The notes under the pieces are model-generated. The model was not told the DNA's origin. It saw nothing but the letters and a program-made list of their open reading frames with translations, and ran no database searches. This document shows, piece after piece, positions 24,228 to 31,489 of a stretch of 64,000 bases of DNA (the first letter of the stretch is position 1; every line of letters starts with the position of its first letter). Made by a program: the position numbers and the translations under genes. The DNA is from JAENVT01 sp963720775 (GTDB lineage: Bacteria; Actinomycetota; Acidimicrobiia; Acidimicrobiales; Ilumatobacteraceae). Where the stretch lies: positions 806,001 through 870,000 of the forward strand of contig CAVRGR010000006.1 in the NCBI GenBank assembly GCA_963720775.1, read 5' to 3'.

Positions 24228-24485
24228 GTGGCCAAGGCCTTCGAGCGAGACGTGAACTTCGAGATCGACGGTCACGTGTTTTCATTCGCCACGTGGTCCG
24301 ATGTGTCGGCGTTGTTCGCAATTCGATTCCTGGCGAAGTACGACAGGCCGCGCCGCGGCTGCGAGGCCGGGCTCTGCGGAACGTGCGAATCGCTGGTCGA
24401 CGGCCGGCCGACCAGGTTGTGTCAACTGGCGTCGACTGCGCTCGACGGCGTGTCGATCGTCAGCGGATCGCGGCCGGGTCGCTGA
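24228..24485 (+). CDS. Minimal SdhB-type 2Fe-2S protein (copy 1)
   Basis: 85 residues from a GTG with TACCCT seven nt upstream. Four cysteines at 45, 50, 53 and 65 give CX4CX2CX11C in PRRGCEAGLCGTCESLVDGR, the spacing of the SdhB/FrdB 2Fe-2S domain rather than of plant-type ferredoxins, which have about 29 residues before the last Cys. Its last 26 bp overlap the convergent IclR gene. A paralogue with identical spacing lies at 28012. It probably carries electrons for an oxygenase of the cluster. Confidence 0.75.
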   Translation: MAKAFERDVNFEIDGHVFSFATWSDVSALFAIRFLAKYDRPRRGCEAGLCGTCESLVDGRPTRLCQLASTALDGVSIVSGSRPGR

Positions 24486-25242
24486 CCAGCGACTTGGAGA
24501 TCTCTGCCGCCGTCCTCACGACCATGCGCACCAACTGGTCGTGACGATCGGCAGACATTCGGATCAGAGGTCCGGCGACGGAGACAGCCGCCACGCACGA
24601 GCCGAGACGATCGAAGATCGGCGCGGCGATCGACACGACACCGGGAGCCGACTCGTCGGTGCTGATCGCGTAGCCGGCCTTGCGAACCTCGGCGAGAACC
24701 TGGTTCAGGCGCGTTCGCGTCGTGACGGTGCGCGGACCCAGGCGGGGGAGTCCGGCGGCGACGGCGTCGTCGACATCGGCTTGGGATCCGAAGGCAAGCA
24801 GCACCTTGCCCGACGACGTGGCGTGCGCCGAGCGACGCCGACCAACCTTGGTGAACAACCCCATCATCTGCGGGCTCTCCAGCCTGTCGAGGTAGACGAC
24901 GTCGGCACCCGAGAGCACGGCCAGATGCACGGTTTCATTGCTGTCGTTGTGCAACTTCTCCAGCGGCACATGGCCGACCTGGCGAAGTACTCGAGTGCTG
25001 ACGACTTCTTGGCCGATCTCGTACAGCTTGAGGCTCAACCGGTAACGATCGTCGGGCGTGCGCTCGACGAACCCCTCATCCACCAGGATGCTGAGCAAGC
25101 GGTGCACCGTGCTCTTCGGCAGCCTCACGCGCCGACCGAGCTCGGAGACCCCGAGCACTGGATCTGTGAACGTGAACGCGGTCAGAACCGCGAGAGCACG
25201 TGCCACAGCCGACTCCGGTGATTCCGGTCCTTTCGCGGCCAC
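24460..25242 (-). CDS. IclR-family regulator (copy 1)
   Basis: 260 residues from a GTG. The winged helix is at 10-75 (AVARALAVLTAFTFTDPVLG, VSELGRRVRLPKSTVHRLLS, RYRLSLKLYEIGQ). The effector domain follows (ETVHLAVLSGADVVYLDRLE, RRSAHATSSGKVLLAF, PGVVSIAAPIFDRLGSCVAA). IclR proteins of aromatic catabolism bind pathway metabolites. Operator site 3 lies 18 bp upstream of its start, so it probably controls itself along with the rest of the regulon. Confidence 0.9.
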   Translation of the reverse strand: MAAKGPESPESAVARALAVLTAFTFTDPVLGVSELGRRVRLPKSTVHRLLSILVDEGFVERTPDDRYRLSLKLYEIGQEVVSTRVLRQVGHVPLEKLHNDSNETVHLAVLSGADVVYLDRLESPQMMGLFTKVGRRRSAHATSSGKVLLAFGSQADVDDAVAAGLPRLGPRTVTTRTRLNQVLAEVRKAGYAISTDESAPGVVSIAAPIFDRLGSCVAAVSVAGPLIRMSADRHDQLVRMVVRTAAEISKSLVSDPAAIR

Positions 25243-25259
25243 TTCGCCAGACTAGGCGA

Positions 25260-25278
25260 CGTTCCATTCAACGGGACG
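25260..25278. promoter_or_regulatory. Aromatic-regulon operator, site 3
   Basis: CGTTCC-ATTCAAC-GGGACG lies between the HDO copy 1 stop (25293) and the IclR copy 1 start (25242). Five of six positions pair. Confidence 0.65.
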
Positions 25279-25292
25279 CAGTCCGCCGCTCA

Positions 25293-25997
25293 CTACCAGC
25301 TGCAGTCGGCCAGGCTGTCCCAGCAGCGCCGCGTCAGCTCAGCACCGGTGAAGTAGGCGGCCCGCGCCGATCGGCGCTTGGCGTCGGTGTCGAGGTGCTG
25401 TTCCGCGAACTCGCCAACATGCCCGCCGTGGTCTTCATCGACGGTGATGTGAATGGTGTGGAAGGCGTAGTCGTCGGGCTGCAAGACGTCGGCGTAGTGA
25501 GTCTTGAAGCCCTTGACGACCTTGATGTATGCCGGCGGGATCTGGTTCTCGATCGCCAGGACCCCGCCGAACATCACCTCGTACCACGGCTCGTTCATCG
25601 CCATGCGGTAGAGGAAGCTGCTGCATGCCATGGCGTCGATGTTGGGTGACGCGTCGGCGATCACTTCGTCGGGCGCACCGAGCGCGCGGGTGAACTCGAA
25701 CAGCCAGTGGAGGTGACCGAACCCGGACTTCGATGTGGTGCCGAGCACTTCCTCGGCGAGGTTGTCGATGATGCCGTCGGTCATCTCGTAGGGCACGCGG
25801 GTGGCCCAGGCCGACAACACTCTGCGGGTGTGGTACGTCACTCCGTGGTAGTGCTGGCGCGCCCAGGCGACGAGGTCCTCCTTCGTCGCCTCGCCCTGCT
25901 CGGTGCGCTTCACCCAGTCGGCCTGATCGAGCGTGCGGCCCGATGCCTTCAACTCGTCACGCATCTCGTCAACGAACGCTTCACCGTCAAATGCCAT
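25293..25997 (-). CDS. Haem-oxygenase-fold di-iron protein, PqqC/TENA-like (HDO copy 1)
   Basis: 234 residues, all helical. ARQHYHGVTYHTRR, NLAEEVLG, LAIENQIPPAYIKV and FHTIHITVDEDHGGHVGEF give the histidine and acid pattern of the HDO (haem-oxygenase-like di-iron oxidase/oxygenase) group: a Glu pair near 82-83, Glu150, and a His-x3-Asp-x2-His run near 183-193. PqqC, TENA and the oxidases UndA and SznF share the fold. A paralogue of exactly the same length, about 70 percent identical by eye, is at 29689. Divergent from catechol 2,3-dioxygenase across operator site 4. Confidence 0.75.
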   Translation of the reverse strand: MAFDGEAFVDEMRDELKASGRTLDQADWVKRTEQGEATKEDLVAWARQHYHGVTYHTRRVLSAWATRVPYEMTDGIIDNLAEEVLGTTSKSGFGHLHWLFEFTRALGAPDEVIADASPNIDAMACSSFLYRMAMNEPWYEVMFGGVLAIENQIPPAYIKVVKGFKTHYADVLQPDDYAFHTIHITVDEDHGGHVGEFAEQHLDTDAKRRSARAAYFTGAELTRRCWDSLADCSW

Positions 25998-26039
25998 ACC
26001 TCAACGCTCTCACGCCGGGACAGGTCGGCAAAATAGCCT

Positions 26040-26058
26040 CGTTCCATCTATCAGAACG
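26040..26058. promoter_or_regulatory. Aromatic-regulon operator, site 4
   Basis: CGTTCC-ATCTATC-AGAACG lies in the 102-bp divergent promoter region between HDO copy 1 (25997) and catechol 2,3-dioxygenase (26100), 41 bp before the latter. Confidence 0.7.
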
Positions 26059-26099
26059 GTGTGCTTTCGGAGCCGGGTCGCCGCAACCAAGATGGGCCC

Positions 26100-27008
26100 A
26101 TGGCCATCTTCCGTCTCGGACACGTCGAGGTCCGAACCCCCGATCTAGAGCTCTGTGCCGCGTACTACACCGAAGTCCTGGGTCTTCGTGAGGTAGCCCG
26201 CGACGACAACCACGTGTACCTCAAGGGTTGGGACGAGCAGGACCATCACTCGCTGATGCTCACTGGCGCCAACCGTTACGGGTTGGAGCACGTTGCGTTC
26301 AAGACCGAGTCGATCGACGACCTCGAGGGCTACGAGACGACGCTCGAGCGCTACGGCTGCACCGTCGACCGGATTGCCGCCGGAACCGAACTGGGTCAAG
26401 GCGAGGCGATCCGTTTCGACTCACCGACCGGACACACGATGGAGATCTATGCGCAGATGGAGAAGGTCGGCAACGGTTTGCCACTGTTCAACCCGCCGCC
26501 GATGCCGATGGACCTGGTCGGGATCGCCCCGCCTCGCCTCGACCACTGCTTGCTGACCACCGAGAACGTTCCCGACGCGGCTCGCTTCATGAGCGAAGTT
26601 CTCGGATTCCGCCTCACCGAGCAGCTCGTCACCAATGAGGGCTACCAGCTGATCGTGTTCTTCGAACGGTCGCGCCAGCCACACGACATCGCCTTCACCC
26701 GCGGCGCAAACGGCGGCCTGCACCACTTCGCGTACTGGCTCGACAGTTGGAGCGAAGTCGGGCGGGCAGCCGACATCCTGCGCATGAACGGCATCGACAT
26801 CGACGTCGGCCCGACCCGTCATGGCATCACTCGAGGCCACACGATCTACTTCTTCGATCCAGTCGGCAACCGCAACGAGGTGTTCACCGGCGGGTACAAG
26901 ACCGATACCGACTGGGAGACGATCACCTGGACCGAGGATCAACTGGGCAAGGCGCTCTTCTACTACGAGAATCGCGTGGTCGATTCGTTCGTGTCGATCT
27001 ACACATGA
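26100..27008 (+). CDS. Catechol 2,3-dioxygenase (extradiol)
   Basis: 302 residues, two vicinal-oxygen-chelate modules. The Fe(II) ligands are visible in the C-terminal module: His149 in PPRLDHCLL, His209 (or 208) in GGLHHFAYWL, and Glu260 in GNRNEVFTGGY, matching His153, His214 and Glu265 of XylE. It opens catechol next to the diol to give yellow 2-hydroxymuconate semialdehyde. Codon 1 is the ATG at 26100, beginning AIFRLGHVEVRTPDLE. The stop overlaps the next start as ATGA, coupling it to the phosphatase gene, which is unusual for a meta-cleavage operon. Confidence 0.95.
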   Translation: MAIFRLGHVEVRTPDLELCAAYYTEVLGLREVARDDNHVYLKGWDEQDHHSLMLTGANRYGLEHVAFKTESIDDLEGYETTLERYGCTVDRIAAGTELGQGEAIRFDSPTGHTMEIYAQMEKVGNGLPLFNPPPMPMDLVGIAPPRLDHCLLTTENVPDAARFMSEVLGFRLTEQLVTNEGYQLIVFFERSRQPHDIAFTRGANGGLHHFAYWLDSWSEVGRAADILRMNGIDIDVGPTRHGITRGHTIYFFDPVGNRNEVFTGGYKTDTDWETITWTEDQLGKALFYYENRVVDSFVSIYT

Positions 27009-28015
27009 GCGTCACGCGCGACGACGCGCCGCTGTACCTCGCCAAGTACTCGCGGCGCCGGGCAGAACCTGTCGGACCGCTCGCCGACGCCCTGCACACC
27101 GACGAGCCGTCGTTCGTGCTGCGTGCCCGCGAACGTTCTACGTTGCGGGCATTGGAGGAGCTCGACCGAGTCGATGCTCCGCCAGGCCGCACGGAGGAGT
27201 TCGCCCGTGAGACGGTCTCTCCTCGCGAGCAGTTCCCAGGAGAGTTCCGCAAGCGGATCACGACATCGATCGACGTCCGGCTGATCCGCCACGGGCAGAC
27301 GCAGGGCTACGTCACCGACGGCGCGCTCACCCCGCTCGGTCATTGGCAGGCCCACCGCAAGGGTCAGGATCTCGCCAAGGGTCTGAAGGAGGGCATGACG
27401 GTGAAGTTCCCGCATGCCCCCACAGCGCGGGCCACCGAAACTGCGGCCGGCGTGCGCAGCGGTGTGCTGCAGGCACTGAGTCGCTACGGGATCACCGACG
27501 TCAACGTGGAGGAGCCGTACCCCCATGAGGCGTTCAAGAACTTTCAGGTGTGGGCGGGCGGCCGCGAGGTCGACGTGACCGCAGCATTCCAGGAGTTCGC
27601 CCAGATCCACGAGGGCTACCAGCGGTTCGGCGTCGGCGATCGTCCCGGTTGGATCACCGAGATGAACCGCTTCTACCGCGTGCTGCAGGCCGGTGGCGAC
27701 CCGATCACCGTTTGGCTCACCCAGCCGCTGTTCTACTTCGAGCCGCCGATGATCGTCGTCCGCCGTCACTGGCAAGGCGTCGCCGACATCGTCAAGGCGA
27801 GCTCGCCCGGCACGGCGATCTACATGTGCGGCCACTCCGGCCCCATCCGTGCTGTCGCCGCCTCGGCTGTCGGTCATGACCCCGGTGAGCCGAACAACAC
27901 CGAAGACGTGCGCATCAAGGTCTACGACGATCATGAGCACGCCGTGCTGACCTACCGCGGACGCGGTTTGGAGTTGGAGATCCCGACGTTGGCCACACCG
28001 AGCTGGTACCAATGA
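27005..28015 (+). CDS. Histidine-phosphatase-family protein coupled to the dioxygenase
   Basis: 336 residues. After an ~88-residue extension, VRLIRHGQTQGYVTDGALTP holds the RHG motif (Arg95, His96, Gly97), and MCGHSGPIRAV near residue 277 holds the second catalytic His. The family cleaves phosphomonoesters through a phosphohistidine. A phosphatase of this clan, CreD, removes phosphate from aryl and benzyl phosphates in the Corynebacterium glutamicum cresol pathway (established knowledge; homology to CreD not tested here). The gene overlaps both neighbours by four bases, so dioxygenase, phosphatase and ferredoxin are made together. I infer that it releases the catechol for ring cleavage. Confidence 0.8.
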   Translation: MSVTRDDAPLYLAKYSRRRAEPVGPLADALHTDEPSFVLRARERSTLRALEELDRVDAPPGRTEEFARETVSPREQFPGEFRKRITTSIDVRLIRHGQTQGYVTDGALTPLGHWQAHRKGQDLAKGLKEGMTVKFPHAPTARATETAAGVRSGVLQALSRYGITDVNVEEPYPHEAFKNFQVWAGGREVDVTAAFQEFAQIHEGYQRFGVGDRPGWITEMNRFYRVLQAGGDPITVWLTQPLFYFEPPMIVVRRHWQGVADIVKASSPGTAIYMCGHSGPIRAVAASAVGHDPGEPNNTEDVRIKVYDDHEHAVLTYRGRGLELEIPTLATPSWYQ

Positions 28016-28323
28016 CCATGACGGATGGCGTCGTGCAAGACGGTGGAGGCTTTGCCGGTTTCGGCGAGCCACCGGTGCTCACGGTGTTGACGGTCGACGA
28101 CGTCGAGTACTCGATCTTGGCCGACCCCACCATGGCGGCGCTGAAGGCCATCCGCGAGATCGCCGAGCACGTGCGACCTCGCCGCGGCTGTCAGGAAGGC
28201 ATCTGCGGCAAGTGCGAATCGAAGGTCAATGGCCAAGACACTCGGTTGTGCATCACACCGATCGGCACCCTCGACGGTGCCGTCGTGATCACCCCCGCGC
28301 CGCGCAAGAGCATCTGGGGCTGA
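28012..28323 (+). CDS. Minimal SdhB-type 2Fe-2S protein (copy 2)
   Basis: 103 residues. Cysteines 60, 65, 68 and 80 form CX4CX2CX11C in RRGCQEGICGKCESKVNGQD, the same spacing as copy 1 and very similar sequence. The preceding strand pair (VLTVLTVDDVEYSILADPTM) completes a small beta-grasp. No reductase gene is adjacent. It is the third gene of the dioxygenase operon, translationally coupled by a 4-nt overlap. Likely an electron donor to one of the HDO proteins or to the dioxygenase (as XylT-type ferredoxins reactivate catechol dioxygenase). Confidence 0.8.
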   Translation: MTMTDGVVQDGGGFAGFGEPPVLTVLTVDDVEYSILADPTMAALKAIREIAEHVRPRRGCQEGICGKCESKVNGQDTRLCITPIGTLDGAVVITPAPRKSIWG

Positions 28324-28343
28324 TCCGCGGCTCGGCGGGAGCC

Positions 28344-28967
28344 TTAGCGTTCCCGGACCTCGGCGAGCACGACGGGGTTCGGCTGTTCGTTCCAGGTCGC
28401 GGTGAGCCCGATGGCTGGGCGAGCTCCGGGCACGGGGCGCCGGAACACGGTCAGGTCGAAGCGGTCGTTGTGCAGCACGACGCTCGTCGCGTCGTCATGG
28501 ACCAGTTCGAAGCCGTCGACCGGCACTCGTTCCTGCGTCCAGCCCCCGCCCTGGATGCGTACGTTGCTCGGGGCGATGTACCAGCGGCCGTCGTACACGG
28601 CCATCATGATGGCCTCGCCCTGGCCGGTCATGGCAACGGCGGCGAGCATCACGACGAGTCGAGGGTCGCGCAGTCCGTCGTACACCCAGCGGGTGCCGAG
28701 CACGGAGTGCTGCATCTCGACGATGAGGGCGTCGTCGGCCCCGTCGAGGGGTTCGTCTCGGTACGTGAGCGGGATCTGCAGCAGCGTGGTTCCATACCGG
28801 ACGAGGTGGGTTTCCATACCGACGCGAGCGTCGGGATCGTCGAAGCGGTAGGTACCGATCACCTCGATGGGAACGTCTGCTGGTGGACCCCACGGTTGGC
28901 TCGGGGCCCATGCAGCGATGAGCTCTGCCTTGGTCGGCGTGATCGTTGCACGGTGAACAATGGCCAT
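28344..28967 (-). CDS. Maltokinase N-terminal-cap-like protein
   Basis: 207 residues. VHRATITPTKAELIAAWAPS, IGTYRFDDPDARVGMETHLV, LQIPLTYRDEPLDGADDALI and HSVLGTRWVYDGLRDP match the cap domain found at the N-terminus of actinobacterial maltokinase (Mak) and as a stand-alone protein. No kinase domain follows, so it is a stand-alone version of unknown function. TACGCT seven nt before the ATG at 28967 supports that start. Confidence 0.75.
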   Translation of the reverse strand: MAIVHRATITPTKAELIAAWAPSQPWGPPADVPIEVIGTYRFDDPDARVGMETHLVRYGTTLLQIPLTYRDEPLDGADDALIVEMQHSVLGTRWVYDGLRDPRLVVMLAAVAMTGQGEAIMMAVYDGRWYIAPSNVRIQGGGWTQERVPVDGFELVHDDATSVVLHNDRFDLTVFRRPVPGARPAIGLTATWNEQPNPVVLAEVRER

Positions 28968-29002
28968 GACGCTCAGCGTAGGCATGCGGCGGTCTTTGCG
29001 AG

Positions 29003-29560
29003 TCAACCCCCGATCACATGAACGTCGGCGGGCGGGCGGTCGGGAGTCTCGACCGTCGAGCTGGCCCAGCCGAGGTAGACCAGCCCGGTGATGAACGTGC
29101 CGGGCTCGAAACCGCACAGCTCGACGACTGTGTCGTTGGCTCCCTTTGGACACGAGCTCCAGAAGCTGGCGAGACCCTCGGCTGTAGCGGCCAGCAACAT
29201 GATCTCGATCCCGGCTGCCACCGAGTCGCGGTTCTCGCCGGACCGCTGCGGAGAGTCGCCGGGTGCTGCGCCGACGACGACCGTGATCGGCGTGCGCAGG
29301 TACTTCGTACGTGTCTTGGCGACTTTCTCCGGCGCGTCGCCATTGGCTTGCATCGCATCGGCGATCGCCTCGCCGAGCTTGGCTCGTGCATCGCCCTCGG
29401 CGACGGCGAAGCGCCACGGCCAGGTGCGTTTGTGGTTCGGCGCCCATTGAGCGAGGTCGCACAACGCGGCGACGACCTCGCTCGGCACCGGCCGGTCCTT
29501 GTCGACCAGCATGCTGGTGCGGCGACGACGTATCAGATGAGCGAGGTCAGCGGCTTGCAC
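29003..29560 (-). CDS. Nitroreductase-family flavoprotein
   Basis: 185 residues. IRRRRTSMLVDKDRPVPSEV, CDLAQWAPNHKRTWPWRFAV, AAGIEIMLLAATAEGLASFW and VVELCGFEPGTFITGLVYLG are the FMN-binding elements of the nitroreductase fold. The RTW-PWRF arrangement is typical of the group that includes YdjA. Substrates may be nitro compounds, quinones or flavin. It is divergent from HDO copy 2 across operator site 5, so it may belong to the aromatic regulon, perhaps as a flavin or quinone reductase. GTG start at 29560. Confidence 0.85.
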   Translation of the reverse strand: MQAADLAHLIRRRRTSMLVDKDRPVPSEVVAALCDLAQWAPNHKRTWPWRFAVAEGDARAKLGEAIADAMQANGDAPEKVAKTRTKYLRTPITVVVGAAPGDSPQRSGENRDSVAAGIEIMLLAATAEGLASFWSSCPKGANDTVVELCGFEPGTFITGLVYLGWASSTVETPDRPPADVHVIGG

Positions 29561-29603
29561 TCCTCCATCTTCGCAGCAGTGCCGGTGGACGCAGCAGTAG
29601 AGA

Positions 29604-29622
29604 CGTTCCGATATGCGGAACG
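29604..29622. promoter_or_regulatory. Aromatic-regulon operator, site 5
   Basis: CGTTCC-GATATGC-GGAACG is a perfect palindrome between the nitroreductase (29560) and HDO copy 2 (29689) genes; with one more pair (G before the spacer end) the arms extend to seven. Confidence 0.78.
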
Positions 29623-29688
29623 GCGACCTTGAGACCGACGGGGCGCGGTGCGACAGTCGGCGCGTACCGAAACTCGAGGGGGTTCGTC

Positions 29689-30393
29689 ATGTCGTTCGAT
29701 GGTGAGGCATACGTAGAGGAGATGCGCGCCGAGTTGATCGCGTCCGGGCGCACGCTCGACAAGGCTCGTTGGGTCGAGCGCGTCGTGCAGGGCGAAGCGA
29801 CGAAGGAAGAGCTCGTCGGCTGGGCGCGTCAGCACTACCACGGCGTCACCTATCACACGCGACGGTTCCTCTCGATCTGGCTCGGTCGCATCCCCTACGA
29901 GATGACCGAGAGCGTGATCGAGAACATCGGCGAAGAAGTGCTCGGCATCCAGTCGAAGTCGGGCCACGGCCATCTCTACTGGCTGTTCCAGTTCACGCGG
30001 GCCCTGGGCGCTCCGGATGAGGTCATCACGAATGCGACACCCAACGTCGACGCGGTGCTCAGCGAGAGCTTCCTCTACAACCTCGCCCACCAGCGGCCGT
30101 GGTACGAGTTCCAGTTCGGCGCCAGCCTCGGCATCGAGAACCAGATCCCCCCGGCCTACATCCGCGCGGTCGAGGGCTTCAAGCACCACTACGGCCACCT
30201 GTTGAACCCCGAGGACTACGCGTTCCACACCATCCACATCACGGTCGACGAAGACCACGGTGGACACGTCGGCGAGTTCGCCGAGCGCTACCTCGACACC
30301 GACGAGAAGCGTCGCTCGGCCCGGGCCGCATACTTCGCCGGGGCCGAGGCGACCCGTCGTGCATGGGATGCCTACGAAGGGGTGTCGTGGTAG
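29689..30393 (+). CDS. Haem-oxygenase-fold di-iron protein (HDO copy 2)
   Basis: 234 residues. The ligand pattern is the same as in copy 1: ARQHYHGVTYHTRR, IGEEVLG, LGIENQIPPAYIRA and FHTIHITVDEDHGGHVGEF. It differs mostly between residues 122 and 150 (VLSESFLYNLAHQRPWYEFQ against MACSSFLYRMAMNEPWYEVM), the helix expected to line the active site, so the two copies may prefer different substrates or form a heterodimer. It heads an operon with the two phosphotransferase genes and IclR copy 2; its TAG overlaps the next start as TAGTG. An oxygenase role is inferred. Confidence 0.75.
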   Translation: MSFDGEAYVEEMRAELIASGRTLDKARWVERVVQGEATKEELVGWARQHYHGVTYHTRRFLSIWLGRIPYEMTESVIENIGEEVLGIQSKSGHGHLYWLFQFTRALGAPDEVITNATPNVDAVLSESFLYNLAHQRPWYEFQFGASLGIENQIPPAYIRAVEGFKHHYGHLLNPEDYAFHTIHITVDEDHGGHVGEFAERYLDTDEKRRSARAAYFAGAEATRRAWDAYEGVSW

Positions 30394-31460
30394 TGGCGGA
30401 CCACGCCATCTTCTTTCACGACTACCAGGAATCAGACCGGCCGATCATCGGCGGCAAGTGCGCCAGCCTGGGGGCCATGACGGTGGCCGGACTGCCGGTG
30501 CCGCCTGGCTTCGCCGTCACCACGCACGCGTTCACCGATTCGATGAGCAGGGATCACGTCGGGCCGGTGGTGCACGCGTTGCTCGACGATCTCGACGTCA
30601 GCGACCTTCACGCGCTCACCGAAGCGGCCACGGTGTGCCGCCAGACCGTGCTCGACGCCGGGCCTTCACCGGAGGCGGAGGCAACGATCCGCGACGGGTA
30701 CCGCATGCTCTGTGAGCAGACCGGATTTCACGAAGTCGCGGTTGCCGTGCGGTCGAGCTCGACGGCAGAGGACATGCCGGATGCATCGTTTGCCGGCCAG
30801 CAGGACACCTACCTATGGGTTCGTGGCGAAGACCGCGTGGTCAACCACGTCGTGCGTTGCTGGGCCAGCTTGTACACCGATCGAGCCATCGCCTACCGGC
30901 ACGAGCGCGGCTACCCGCACGCCGATGTGGCCATGAGCGTCGCCGTGCAGCAGATGGTGCTGCCAAAGGCCGCCGGTGTGGCGTTCACCTTGAACCCCAC
31001 CAACGGCGACCGCTCGACGATCGTCATCGACTCGTCGTTCGGGCTCGGTGAGCCGGTGGTGTCGGGCACCGTCACTCCCGACAACTACATGATCGACAAG
31101 GTGGTCTTCGAGATCACCAAGCGCACGGTTTCGGCCAAGGAGCTGGAGTGCTGCGTGGTGGGCGACACCATCGTCGAGAGGCCACTCGACGCCGAACGCA
31201 GCACGTCACCGAGCCTGACCGACAACGAGATCAAAGAGATCGCCAAGCTCGCCCGACGGGCCGAGAAGCACTTCGGTCGACCGCAAGACGTCGAATGGGC
31301 GATCACCGTCGACGACGGCGGCGGGCACACGGTGCATCTCCTGCAGAGCCGGCCGGAGACCGTGTGGAGCAACAAGCCCCGCCAGGTCAGCGACGGCGTG
31401 CACACAGGCGTCGAGGGAGTCGTCAGCAACTTGCTGAAGCCCGTACGAGTCAAGCAGTAG
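30393..31460 (+). CDS. Phenylphosphate-synthase-like subunit B (ATP-grasp, PEP-synthase N-terminal domain)
   Basis: 355 residues from a GTG overlapping the previous TAG. GGKCASLGAMTVAGLPVPPG, VAVRSSSTAEDMPDASFAGQ, VQQMVLPKAAGVAFTLNP, DSSFGLGEPVVSGTVTPDNY and VEWAI...HLLQSRPETVW are the PPDK/PEP-synthase ATP-binding domain, here without the phosphohistidine and barrel domains. Thauera aromatica PpsB, a subunit of phenylphosphate synthase, has this single-domain form and about this length; Corynebacterium CreH/CreI work alike on cresol. It would phosphorylate the histidine of its partner from ATP, leaving AMP and phosphate. Confidence 0.8.
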   Translation: MADHAIFFHDYQESDRPIIGGKCASLGAMTVAGLPVPPGFAVTTHAFTDSMSRDHVGPVVHALLDDLDVSDLHALTEAATVCRQTVLDAGPSPEAEATIRDGYRMLCEQTGFHEVAVAVRSSSTAEDMPDASFAGQQDTYLWVRGEDRVVNHVVRCWASLYTDRAIAYRHERGYPHADVAMSVAVQQMVLPKAAGVAFTLNPTNGDRSTIVIDSSFGLGEPVVSGTVTPDNYMIDKVVFEITKRTVSAKELECCVVGDTIVERPLDAERSTSPSLTDNEIKEIAKLARRAEKHFGRPQDVEWAITVDDGGGHTVHLLQSRPETVWSNKPRQVSDGVHTGVEGVVSNLLKPVRVKQ

Positions 31461-31489
31461 TCATCACGTCAACAACTGGGGGAAACAAC

